DNA of 64,000 bases, taken from positions 49,654 to 113,653 of the forward strand of contig JAAFKA010000017.1 of the NCBI GenBank assembly GCA_013299115.1, in the 5' to 3' direction. This document shows, one piece after another, positions 34,268-42,726 of the stretch. The position numbers were made by a program, and so were the translations under genes. Under the pieces are notes generated by a model. That model saw nothing but the letters and a program-made list of their open reading frames with translations. It did no database searches and had not been told where the DNA came from. Source of the DNA: Cytophagales bacterium. Lineage in GTDB: Bacteria > Bacteroidota > Bacteroidia > Cytophagales > Thermoflexibacteraceae. Within the stretch, counting starts at the first letter, position 1, and every line of letters starts with the position of its first letter.

Positions 34268-34515
34268 TGTAATAGATAGTTTAATTTTGGGGATGAGTCG
34301 GTTTTAAGTTTGGCAGTTTTGTTAAGTTGTGATTTTTGTTTACTTTTAATTTAGTTTACTTCTAAATTAAGTTGCAAGAAAATAAATTTTACTTAATTCC
34401 TAATACTTTAAAGATATAATTTTCGGTTGAAGTAACTTTTTTGGAATATTTGCATTAAATTTGACGTAAATAATTCAGAAAAGTTGCATTTTTCACAATA
34501 AACTTAATAAACAAT

Positions 34516-35463
34516 TTGCATACGCCTTATAAAGTCCTCATTACTTGTCCGCCTATGCTCAGGCGTATAGCTGACTTCGAAAATCTTTTTCGAGACAAAA
34601 ATATTGCCATTACCACACCTGAAGTCATACAAACTTTGAGTGAAGTCGAATTATTGTCCTTAGTGCCACAATTTGATGGCTGGATTATTGGCGATGACCC
34701 CGCCACCGAAGCTGTTTTGCGGGCTGGTGTAAAAGGCAAACTACGTGCTGCTGTGAAGTGGGGCGTGGGCGTGGACAATGTAAACTTTGCAGCAGCCAAA
34801 GCCCTGAATTTGCCTATTTCTAACACCCCTTTAATGTTTGGCAATGAAGTGGCTGATATAGCTTTAAATTATGTAATTGGATTGGCAAGGCAGACTTTTT
34901 TGATAGACCGCAAAGTGAGGCAGGGAGAATGGATAAAACCTGCGGGCATTTCCCTGAAAAACAAAAAAGTAGCCTTAGTAGGTTTTGGCGATATTGGGTT
35001 GCAAACAGCCAAAAGACTCGATGCTTGCGGTATGTCGTTGCAAATCTACGACCCTTACGCCAAAGAAAAAGAAAAGGCTGGACATTATGAATTTTTGACC
35101 TTCCCGCAAAAAATAGAACAAGCAGATTTTATTGTCTTGACTTGTGCCTTGACTCCTGAAACTAAGCACTTGATTAATGAAACTATTTTAGACAAAGCCA
35201 AACAAGGGGTGCGAATAGTCAATGTTTCACGCGGGGGGCTGATAGACGAGTCTGCCTTGATACGTGCCTTGCAAAGTGGCAAAGTTCATTCGGCTGCTCT
35301 CGATGTATTTGAGGAAGAACCTTTGCCTCTCACTTCGCCTTTGCATAGTTTCGAAAACTGCATTTTTGGCTCTCACAACGGCTCGAACACCGTAGATGCT
35401 GTTCGCAGGGCAAGTTTGCGTGCCATCGAATTGTTGTTTGGATTTTTGGGGGTGCATAGTTAA
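34516..35463 (+). CDS. D-2-hydroxyacid dehydrogenase (SerA-like)
   Basis: A 315-residue NAD-dependent dehydrogenase of the D-isomer family. The start is placed at TTG 34516, because the first beta strand (YKVLITCPP) lies upstream of the first ATG at 34555. The NAD motif is VALVGFGDIGLQTAKRL. Catalytic residues fit: Arg in NVSRGGLIDE, Glu in DVFEEEPLP and His in IFGSHNGSNT. It has no ACT domain, so it is the short phosphoglycerate-dehydrogenase type. A link with the SerC-like gene at 23.4 kb is plausible, but the substrate is inferred. Confidence 0.85.
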   Translation: MHTPYKVLITCPPMLRRIADFENLFRDKNIAITTPEVIQTLSEVELLSLVPQFDGWIIGDDPATEAVLRAGVKGKLRAAVKWGVGVDNVNFAAAKALNLPISNTPLMFGNEVADIALNYVIGLARQTFLIDRKVRQGEWIKPAGISLKNKKVALVGFGDIGLQTAKRLDACGMSLQIYDPYAKEKEKAGHYEFLTFPQKIEQADFIVLTCALTPETKHLINETILDKAKQGVRIVNVSRGGLIDESALIRALQSGKVHSAALDVFEEEPLPLTSPLHSFENCIFGSHNGSNTVDAVRRASLRAIELLFGFLGVHS

Positions 35464-35562
35464 ACGGCAATTTTTGGCTATGTGTGCTATGTGGTAAGAA
35501 AATAAACACATAGCTACATAGTTCACATAGAAAAAAGAAAAAATCTATTTGTGATATCCAAT

Positions 35563-38500
35563 TCAACCCAGTCTTATTCCCATCGCCGTAATATCATCGC
35601 GTTGCTCAGTGTTGGTTTGGTGTTTGGCTAAGGCAGTTTCCATGGCTTCTTGTTGTTCGGTCATGGTTTGGGTGTGTATGGTTTGCAACAAGTCAATAAA
35701 AGGCAAAATACCAAATTTCTCTCGATTATCGTCTGCTTGGTCTGCATAACCATCGGTGCTTAGGTATAGCATTTCATTAGTTGCCAATAAAATTTCTGTT
35801 TGCTCAAAATTTGGTGCTTGTTTTTGGTTGCCCCCAATATTTTTGCGTGTGCCTTTTAGCTCGTGGATTGTACCATTTTGGGAGTAAAACAAAGGTCTTT
35901 TTGCACCTGCAAAAGTGATTTTGTTGCTCAACGTATTTTCCTGCGTTGTTACTTTTTCAATTTTGCACAAAGCCAAATCCATACCGTCTTTGTTTCGGCT
36001 TTCGTCTTGTTTCAGAGCATTGCGAATTTCATAATTAATGTGTTGCAAAACTGCCGATGGTTCGAATATATCTTGTTGATTGATAGCCTCGTGCAACAAG
36101 GAAATGCTAATCATACTCATAAAAGCACCAGGCACGCCATGCCCTGTGCAGTCCACCACTGCCACAAAAACAGTTTCTTTGACCTTGCTCAACCAGTAAA
36201 AATCTCCCGAAACCACATCTTTGGGCTTATAAATCACAAAATACTGCCCCAATGCTTCCTGCATTTCTTTGTCCGAAGGCAACATAGCTTTTTGTATGGT
36301 TTCGGCGTATCGAATACTGTCGGTAATGCTGCGATTTTTCTTGTTGATGACTTCGTAACTGTGTGAGTTTTCGATGGCAATGCTGATGTAAGATGCTAAA
36401 GTTTTTAGTATATTTACCTCCGTTTCCTGATAACGGCTGGTTTCATAGCTTTGCACTGTGATTACGCCTACTGTGCGGTTTTCTATAACCAAAGGCAGGT
36501 AAATCAAAGATTTTTCTATCTCTTCATCATTGTCTGATTTGAGTGCAATGCCATATTCCGCAATATCTGCATAAACATTATTGATAACAATTTCTTTTTG
36601 TTGCAACAAGCAAATGGCAGCTAAGGTAGGTTTGGTTTTGTCTATTATCTCGACATCCGTAGGCAAAACTTTGCCTTTTTCCATAAAACCCTGAAAAATA
36701 ATGCTTTTTGCCTCTGGCACATACACACCTATTCCAAAACAAGTTGCGTCCATTAAGTTATTGACACTTTCGTAAACTAATTGGATAATTTTCTCCAAAT
36801 TCAAACTTGCCGTAACTTTTTGCCCAATTTCAGAAATGGTTTCTATATTGGCAAGTGCTTTTTCTACCTGCTCATTTTTTGCCGAAATTTCGTCATTTGC
36901 TTGTCTTAGATTTTCGGCTTGTGCCTCAATTTCCTCTTTTTGCTGTTCGAGTTCTGTATTTTTGAGCAAAACTTCTTCGTTTGCCAGCCTTAAATTATCA
37001 CGTTGGGCTTCTATCTCCTCTTTTTGTTGTTCGAGTTCTGCATTTTTGAGTGTAACTTCTTGTGTTCTTTTTTGCACCAATTTCTCCAAATTTTCTTTGT
37101 CTTTTTCCAATTTATTGGTGTAATATTTTACTACAAAATAGACAAAAATTGCACCCAAACCCACATAACACAAATACGCCCACCAAGTTCGGTAATAAGG
37201 TGGCAAAATCTTAAATTCATAACTTGCTACTGCACTTTCATTGCCCGCCACATCTTTTGCCTTTACCTGAAAAATGTAACTACCTTCCCGCAAGTTGGTA
37301 TATTCTTTTTGGGTGAGTTTTGTCCAAGCCGACCAATTTTCGTCATAGCCAACCAAAAAATAACTGTAAACCGTATTTGCCTCATCTGTAAAATTGGGGG
37401 CTGCGTATTCTACTAAAATGTCGTTGTATTTGTAGGGTATTTTCAATTTCATATAGTCGGGCTGGGTCAAGCTGCCAAATCCCAAAACTTTGCCCACTAC
37501 ACTTTCGGTTTCTTGGGGAAAAGAACCATAAAAAATAGTCGAGTCCTGATTAACCTGCACTTTGCGAATGAGAGCCAAAAATTTATAATTGGCTGCATCT
37601 GCTGCCGAATTATTGGCAAGTTTCCTATCAAAACGGTACAGCCCTTCGCTGCCACCAATCCAACAAATGCTATCTCCCTCCACATAAAACGCCAACACCA
37701 TCATCTCTGGAATACTTTTAAAGGGTTTGGCAATGGTTTGATAGGTTTCATTGGCTTGTTTTTCGCCCAGCATAATTTCACCTGTTTTGTTAAACAAACC
37801 TGCTGCCCATACATTACCTTTAAAGTCTTGCTGAAACGAAAATACATCTCGACTGCCATCTGAAAGTTCTTTTGGGAGTTTGCCCGCAAAAGGTACAAAT
37901 TTGTTGCTTGCTTGGTCAAATACAATCAAGCCTTTTTCTGTACCGAAGATAAGCTCAAGCCCCCCAGCCCCCAAAGGGGGAGTTTGACGTGCTGGAGTTA
38001 ACTCCCCCTTTGGGGGCTGGGGGGCTTGGATTTGGCTGCTAAAACGATACACCAACACATTTTTCAACGACGGCACTCCATCTTTTTCCGTATAATGGGT
38101 AATGGATTTGGGGGTTGCAAAATCTTTCGGATTTTCATTTGGCACTATCTTAAAAATACCTTCCCGAAAAGAACCTAACCAAATATTGCCCTCCCCATCT
38201 TCGGCTATGCCCCTAAAATCACTTTTCAACCCTTTAATAGTTTCAACTTCGAGCCATTTTCCATTTGCATACACCATAGATACCAAACTTACACTTGTTC
38301 CTATCAATAACCTGTTTGGATTTTTCTTTGATTGATATAATTCAAAAGCCGAATCGACTAACTTGCTTCCGTTCATGGTAAAAGGTGTGCTTACACCCTT
38401 AAAGTTTTTGATTTCATAGACTCCATAATTTGTGCCTACCAAGAGCAAGGTGTCGTTTTTTGGGGTAACAAAGTTGCAAAAAGACCAGCATTGCTCAGTA

Positions 38501-39660
38501 AAAGGCGGAATACGCACCATTTTATTTTGCTTGTCTATATAAAAAACTCCCGAATGCGTGACTACATACAACGTGCCTTTGTGCCTGATAATAGCTTCGG
38601 GTGTGCCTCGTAAGCCCGAATTTGCTTCATTCCAAAAGCTAATTGGGTTTTGTAACTCCAATCTGGTGATGCCTTTGTTCATCACCAACCACGTAGCATT
38701 TTGTTGGTCTGTCCATAGTTTACGAATGGCATCATTTTGCAAACCTATGCTTTCTTGGTTGAGAGTTTGCAATAATTTGCCCTTTTCATCTATCATCACA
38801 GCCCCTGCGTCGCCCGAAGCCAGCACTAAATTGTTATTTTTGAGTTTTACAATAGACATAATGCTGTTTCTTATCATAAAACTGTCTGCTCCTGTGGGTA
38901 TTTTTCGCAAGTGGGTAGTATCTTTGTAAGGTTTGAATGGGTTGTAAACCAAAAATCCTTCGTAGTCTTCTTTGGTTTCTCTTGCTTTTTGGGCAGGAAA
39001 ACCAATTTCGTCTGCTGAAATAGGAATGTAACTTGCTGCAAAAAATTTTCTGAACACGCCACTGCTTTTGGCAGGCACTAAGCTGTCGTTTTCGACCCTA
39101 AGCAAACCTGTGCCACTTCTGCGAATAAAAAATTTGTCTTGCAGCACAAAGCTACTACCAAAATTTTTATCTGTATTCCAAACTGTGATTTTTTGGTTTT
39201 TACCTACCCTAAACAATTTTTTGGTGGTTCTGAAAAAAACACCTTCTTTGGTTATGGTTGTGGCATGAACATCTTTAAAATCTCTGTCTTTTTGGTCTAT
39301 TTTTTCTATCAAATTCACAAAAACAGCTTTGCCTGTGCTGTCCGTTTTCAAATAGCCAAAGTACCCAACAGAGCCAATATAAATAATTCCCTTGTCGTCC
39401 ATTGCCATACTCCGCACTGTTTGCTTGTTTGGCAACTCCAATACTCGAAAACTTACGCCGTCATATTCCATCAGCCCATCGCCATTGCCAAAATACATGA
39501 TGCCCCGCTGGTCTTGCAATAAATCCCAATTCTGCACATGCGCATTATACATTTTTGGGGTGTAATTGCGAATAAAAGGACTGCCTAATTCTTGTGCAGA
39601 AGAAAGTAGAGGAAAAAATAGGCAAAAAAGAAGTAAAATGAAACAAGCAAATGACTTCAT
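35563..39660 (-). CDS. Beta-propeller/Y_Y_Y/GAF sensor with SpoIIE-type phosphatase
   Basis: A 1365-residue signalling protein. Signal peptide at 1-23. Periplasmic propeller blades cover about 25-740 (WDLLQDQRGIMYFGNGDGLM). The Y_Y_Y domain lies at about 750-815 and the transmembrane helix at about 825-848 (YLCYVGLGAIFVYFVVKYYT). Heptad repeats NAELEQQKEEIEAQ occur twice at about 860-935. A GAF domain lies at about 945-1100, and the SpoIIE/PP2C domain at about 1110-1365 (KPKDVVSGDFYWL, VVDCTGHGVPGAFMSMI, LSTDGYADQ). Residues 545-568 (QAPQPPKGELTPARQ and following) are encoded by an inserted palindromic repeat. Convergent with the dehydrogenase gene. Confidence 0.9.
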   Translation of the reverse strand: MKSFACFILLLFCLFFPLLSSAQELGSPFIRNYTPKMYNAHVQNWDLLQDQRGIMYFGNGDGLMEYDGVSFRVLELPNKQTVRSMAMDDKGIIYIGSVGYFGYLKTDSTGKAVFVNLIEKIDQKDRDFKDVHATTITKEGVFFRTTKKLFRVGKNQKITVWNTDKNFGSSFVLQDKFFIRRSGTGLLRVENDSLVPAKSSGVFRKFFAASYIPISADEIGFPAQKARETKEDYEGFLVYNPFKPYKDTTHLRKIPTGADSFMIRNSIMSIVKLKNNNLVLASGDAGAVMIDEKGKLLQTLNQESIGLQNDAIRKLWTDQQNATWLVMNKGITRLELQNPISFWNEANSGLRGTPEAIIRHKGTLYVVTHSGVFYIDKQNKMVRIPPFTEQCWSFCNFVTPKNDTLLLVGTNYGVYEIKNFKGVSTPFTMNGSKLVDSAFELYQSKKNPNRLLIGTSVSLVSMVYANGKWLEVETIKGLKSDFRGIAEDGEGNIWLGSFREGIFKIVPNENPKDFATPKSITHYTEKDGVPSLKNVLVYRFSSQIQAPQPPKGELTPARQTPPLGAGGLELIFGTEKGLIVFDQASNKFVPFAGKLPKELSDGSRDVFSFQQDFKGNVWAAGLFNKTGEIMLGEKQANETYQTIAKPFKSIPEMMVLAFYVEGDSICWIGGSEGLYRFDRKLANNSAADAANYKFLALIRKVQVNQDSTIFYGSFPQETESVVGKVLGFGSLTQPDYMKLKIPYKYNDILVEYAAPNFTDEANTVYSYFLVGYDENWSAWTKLTQKEYTNLREGSYIFQVKAKDVAGNESAVASYEFKILPPYYRTWWAYLCYVGLGAIFVYFVVKYYTNKLEKDKENLEKLVQKRTQEVTLKNAELEQQKEEIEAQRDNLRLANEEVLLKNTELEQQKEEIEAQAENLRQANDEISAKNEQVEKALANIETISEIGQKVTASLNLEKIIQLVYESVNNLMDATCFGIGVYVPEAKSIIFQGFMEKGKVLPTDVEIIDKTKPTLAAICLLQQKEIVINNVYADIAEYGIALKSDNDEEIEKSLIYLPLVIENRTVGVITVQSYETSRYQETEVNILKTLASYISIAIENSHSYEVINKKNRSITDSIRYAETIQKAMLPSDKEMQEALGQYFVIYKPKDVVSGDFYWLSKVKETVFVAVVDCTGHGVPGAFMSMISISLLHEAINQQDIFEPSAVLQHINYEIRNALKQDESRNKDGMDLALCKIEKVTTQENTLSNKITFAGAKRPLFYSQNGTIHELKGTRKNIGGNQKQAPNFEQTEILLATNEMLYLSTDGYADQADDNREKFGILPFIDLLQTIHTQTMTEQQEAMETALAKHQTNTEQRDDITAMGIRLG
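37956..38028. repeat. Palindromic repeat inserted in frame inside the sensor gene
   Basis: CAAGCCCCCCAGCCCCCAAA... pairs with ...TTTGGGGGCTGGGGGGCTTG over arms of about 29 bp, with a centre containing TGACGTGCTGGAG. It lies within the propeller region of the 1365-residue protein and keeps the frame. The same type of repeat is found inside another gene at 59505-59595. Confidence 0.9.
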
Positions 39661-39687
39661 AAGAGTAGTTAGTTTATATTTATATAG

Positions 39688-39780
39688 AATGTAGCATACG
39701 CTTTAGCGTGTGCCTTCCTACTAAATTTGTTCGGTAATATTTCACACAAAAATCTCCACGCTAAGGCTTATGTTACATTC
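39688..39780. repeat. GTAGCATACGCTTTAGCGTG repeat pair
   Basis: GAATGTAGCATACGCTTTAG and CTAAGGCTTATGTTACATTC form the outer arms of a 93-bp imperfect inverted repeat, with internal CGCTTTAGCG. It fills the divergent gap between the 1365-residue sensor and the Rpn-type gene. Confidence 0.75.
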
Positions 39781-39883
39781 AAACTACGCAAGGAACATAT
39801 TTTTTATAAAAGTAGCAATTATTTCTTAATTTTGAAAATCTATAATTTTTTTGTAATTTTACCCCAAGAAAAACATAACCCAA

Positions 39884-40753
39884 ATGGCAACCTACATCAA
39901 CCCTTATACTGATTTTGGTTTCAAAAAACTTTTTGGCGAGGAAGGCAACAAAGATTTGTTGATTGATTTTCTCAACCAACTCTTGCCGCCGCATCACCAA
40001 ATTGCAGATTTGGCTTTTCGGAATAATGAAAATATGCCTGATGTACCAGCAGAAAGAAAAGCTATTTTCGACATTTATTGCACCGCAATAAGTGGAGAAA
40101 AGTTTATTGTGGAGATGCAAAAGGCAAAGATGCACTTTTTTAAAGATAGGAGTTTGTTCTATTCCACCTTTCCTATTCGTGAGCAAGCACAAAAAGGAGA
40201 TTGGGATTTTCGGCTACAACCTGTCTATTTTGTAGCCATTTTGGATTTTGTCTATGACGAAGAAACCGATAAGCAGAAATTTCTTAGAGAAGTAGCCCTG
40301 AAAGACCAAGATGGAGAATTATTTTATGATAAACTGCACTTTAAGTTTTTGCAAATGCCTTTGTTCAATAAGCAAGAACATGAATTGCAAACGAAGTTTG
40401 ATAAATGGTGCTATTTTCTGAAAAACCTAAGCAGTTTCGACCATATTCCTGCTATTTTGAATGAACCTATTTTTTCTAAAGCCTTTGGTACTGCTAAGTT
40501 AGCTGCCATGACAGCCGAACAACGCAGCTCCTATGAAAGAAGTTTAATGTACTACTTAGATATGAAAAATGTGGTAAAAACGGCAGTCGATGACGCAGTA
40601 AAAGTGGCTGTAAAAGAGGCTACCGAAGATAGCAAAGTCGAAATTGCAAAAATAATGTTGGCAGACAACGAAACAAACGAAAAAATAGCCAAATATACAG
40701 GCTTAACAGTCGAGCAAATTCAACAACTTCGCAAACAGTCAAACCAAAAATGA
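39884..40753 (+). CDS. Rpn/PD-(D/E)XK-family nuclease (transposase_31-like)
   Basis: A 289-residue protein of the recombination-promoting nuclease (Rpn) group. It opens with the typical YTDFGFKKLFGEEGNKDLLIDFLN. The nuclease core reads KAIFDIYC, then GEKFIVEMQKAK (D...ExQ/K). FFKDRSLFYST and WDFRLQPVYFVAILDF follow. The C-terminal helix ends with ETNEKIAKYTGLTVEQIQQL, the family's usual tail. Such genes are abundant and variable in Bacteroidota. DNA cleavage is known for E. coli RpnA only. It overlaps the next gene by 4 bp (ATGA). Confidence 0.88.
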   Translation: MATYINPYTDFGFKKLFGEEGNKDLLIDFLNQLLPPHHQIADLAFRNNENMPDVPAERKAIFDIYCTAISGEKFIVEMQKAKMHFFKDRSLFYSTFPIREQAQKGDWDFRLQPVYFVAILDFVYDEETDKQKFLREVALKDQDGELFYDKLHFKFLQMPLFNKQEHELQTKFDKWCYFLKNLSSFDHIPAILNEPIFSKAFGTAKLAAMTAEQRSSYERSLMYYLDMKNVVKTAVDDAVKVAVKEATEDSKVEIAKIMLADNETNEKIAKYTGLTVEQIQQLRKQSNQK

Positions 40754-42408
40754 AAATAATACTTTTTTACCTTTTTTGCGTAGTTTTTTGGCTGTGCAAC
40801 AATTTGGTTTTACAAGCCCAAGACGGTTTGCAAGACAAACAATTAGTGATAGAAAAAAACAAGGTCATCGAACTGGGCAAGGCAAGTCGTTTGCAAAATC
40901 GTATGCAAAAGACTGAAATGCCACCGCCAACTACTGAGCAGACTTATCAAAACATTAAAATCATGGCAGTTGTCCCGCCGCCTGCGTTGAGTGTTAAGCC
41001 TTTGGTTTATCAGAAGGAAATGACTACCAACAGCACCACGCCGCAACGAGGCTATGTGAAGGCTGGTTTTGGCAACTACACCACTATTTTGGCAGAAGGT
41101 TTTTATGCCCTTAGCAACAAAAAGAACTACGAACTTTCGTTTTTTGGGCAACATTTGTCTTCGGCTACAGGGGCAGTTTTAGACGATAAATCGGGACGGA
41201 GCAACAGCAATTTGCAGGTAAAAGGCAACTACCAACTCAATGCCAACACCACTTTGTTTGGGCAAGCCGCTTACCAACGAATAGGTATGAATTATTATGG
41301 TGGCAATCCCTTGATTATCAATGTAATAGAAAAAGATAAAATAGCCCAACATTACAATTTCATAGATTTGGTGGCAGGAGTTCATATCAAAGACGAAAAC
41401 GGAAATGCTTACCAAGTTCGAGGCAATTATTACAATTTTTCGTCCAGAACCAATGCTGTAGAAAACAACCTTGCCCTTGCCATAGAGGTCAAACGCAAAT
41501 TGGGTGACTTTTCCAATCTGTTACTCACAGCCGATGGAAATTTTGCAAACCGAAAAGACGGCAATAGTTTGAGTCGAACTTTGCTCACTTCGCAAGTTGC
41601 TTACCAAATTAAAAAAGAGCAATGGAGTATAGAGGCAGGTGTAAACATAGCCTACCACAACGACAGCATAGCCGAAAAGAAATTTAGAATTTATCCGCAC
41701 CTCACAGGGGCTTATACGCTGTTGCCCAAAAAACTAAGCCTTTTTGTGGGCTTAACAGGCAGCACCCAACGCACTTCGCTGAAAGATTTTGCAATAGCAA
41801 ATCCTTTTGTGGGCAACCAACTAAACTTGCTACACACCAACAAAAAATGGGAAGCAAGCACAGGTATCAACGGAAATATTACGCAACTCATTGGTTATCA
41901 GGTAAAAAGCAGCATAGGCAACTACCAATATTTGCATTTTTACAACAACAGCAAACCCGACACCAGCCGTTTCGAGGTGCTTTATGACACGCAAGGCACA
42001 ACAGTTTTTTCTTTGCAAGCCGAACTAACAGCCTCGATTAATCATTTGAAAGCCACTTTCCAAAGCCAATTTTTTGCTTACCAAACCACCGAAAGCCTTG
42101 TGCAGCACGCCTGGCACCGCCCTACATGGACTAACAAATTGCTACTGCAATATGTCTATGAAAAAAAATTGACCCTACAAGCAGAATTGTTTAACCAAAA
42201 TGGTTTGCAAGGTTACAATCCTGTAAGCAAACAAATTCAAAAATTGCCTGCCATTATAGATGCCAATTTGCAGGCAGATTATTGGGTGCTAACTAATTTG
42301 TCGGCTTTTCTCAAAATCAACAACTTGTTTTCACAAGAATATCAACAATTTTTGTATTACGACAACCAACGGTTCAATGCTTTGTTGGGCGTGTTGTGGA
42401 GATTTTGA
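40750..42408 (+). CDS. Outer-membrane beta-barrel protein, TonB-receptor-like without plug
   Basis: A 552-residue exported protein. Signal peptide at 1-23 (ends NLVLQAQ). A short Pro/Thr-rich segment with MPPPTTEQTY follows. From about residue 95 on come alternating beta strands with aromatic girdles, ending SAFLKINNLFSQEYQQFLYY and an aromatic C-terminus (LLGVLWRF). The C-terminal NLFSQEYQ is typical of TonB-dependent receptors, but there is no plug domain or TonB box. It starts inside the last codon of the Rpn gene, an unusual pairing that may be only positional. Confidence 0.75.
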   Translation: MKIILFYLFCVVFWLCNNLVLQAQDGLQDKQLVIEKNKVIELGKASRLQNRMQKTEMPPPTTEQTYQNIKIMAVVPPPALSVKPLVYQKEMTTNSTTPQRGYVKAGFGNYTTILAEGFYALSNKKNYELSFFGQHLSSATGAVLDDKSGRSNSNLQVKGNYQLNANTTLFGQAAYQRIGMNYYGGNPLIINVIEKDKIAQHYNFIDLVAGVHIKDENGNAYQVRGNYYNFSSRTNAVENNLALAIEVKRKLGDFSNLLLTADGNFANRKDGNSLSRTLLTSQVAYQIKKEQWSIEAGVNIAYHNDSIAEKKFRIYPHLTGAYTLLPKKLSLFVGLTGSTQRTSLKDFAIANPFVGNQLNLLHTNKKWEASTGINGNITQLIGYQVKSSIGNYQYLHFYNNSKPDTSRFEVLYDTQGTTVFSLQAELTASINHLKATFQSQFFAYQTTESLVQHAWHRPTWTNKLLLQYVYEKKLTLQAELFNQNGLQGYNPVSKQIQKLPAIIDANLQADYWVLTNLSAFLKINNLFSQEYQQFLYYDNQRFNALLGVLWRF

Positions 42409-42415
42409 AAAAGTT

Positions 42416-42469
42416 ATGGCACTAAATATGGGGCAGTTGTTGAGTATTCCTTTTGTTTTGGTAGCTTAA
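42416..42469 (+). pseudogene. Possible C-terminal remnant of lgt
   Basis: Directly after the barrel gene, 17 codons read MALNMGQLLSIPFVLVA and stop. This strongly resembles the C-terminal NMGQ-LSIPF membrane segment of prolipoprotein diacylglyceryl transferase. Nothing else of Lgt is present. It may be a leftover of a rearrangement. Confidence 0.35.
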
Positions 42470-42590
42470 TGACTTAAAAAGACGATTTTAATGGAATTAT
42501 TTATTTACCTTATATTCAAAATACACTGCATCGAAATTGATTTTGTGTAGCTCGATAAGGTAAACCCAAAAAATATAGACCTAAATTTTT

Positions 42591-42710
42591 ATGAACACTA
42601 TTAAGACACAAAGCCTTGCTGAGTTTATTCTAAATCTTAAAACTATGATTTCAACTACTCATCGTTTGCACACAGGTTTAAAGAAAATGCTTAATTCCGA
42701 ACAACCATAG
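42591..42710 (+). CDS. Possible 39-residue small protein
   Basis: ATG at 42591 opens a frame of 39 codons (MNTIKTQSLAEFILNLKTM, then HRLHTGLKKMLNSEQP) in an otherwise empty gap. No family is recognised. It may be a gene fragment, and translation is uncertain. Confidence 0.25.
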   Translation: MNTIKTQSLAEFILNLKTMISTTHRLHTGLKKMLNSEQP

Positions 42711-42726
42711 ACAACATTAAATAGCC

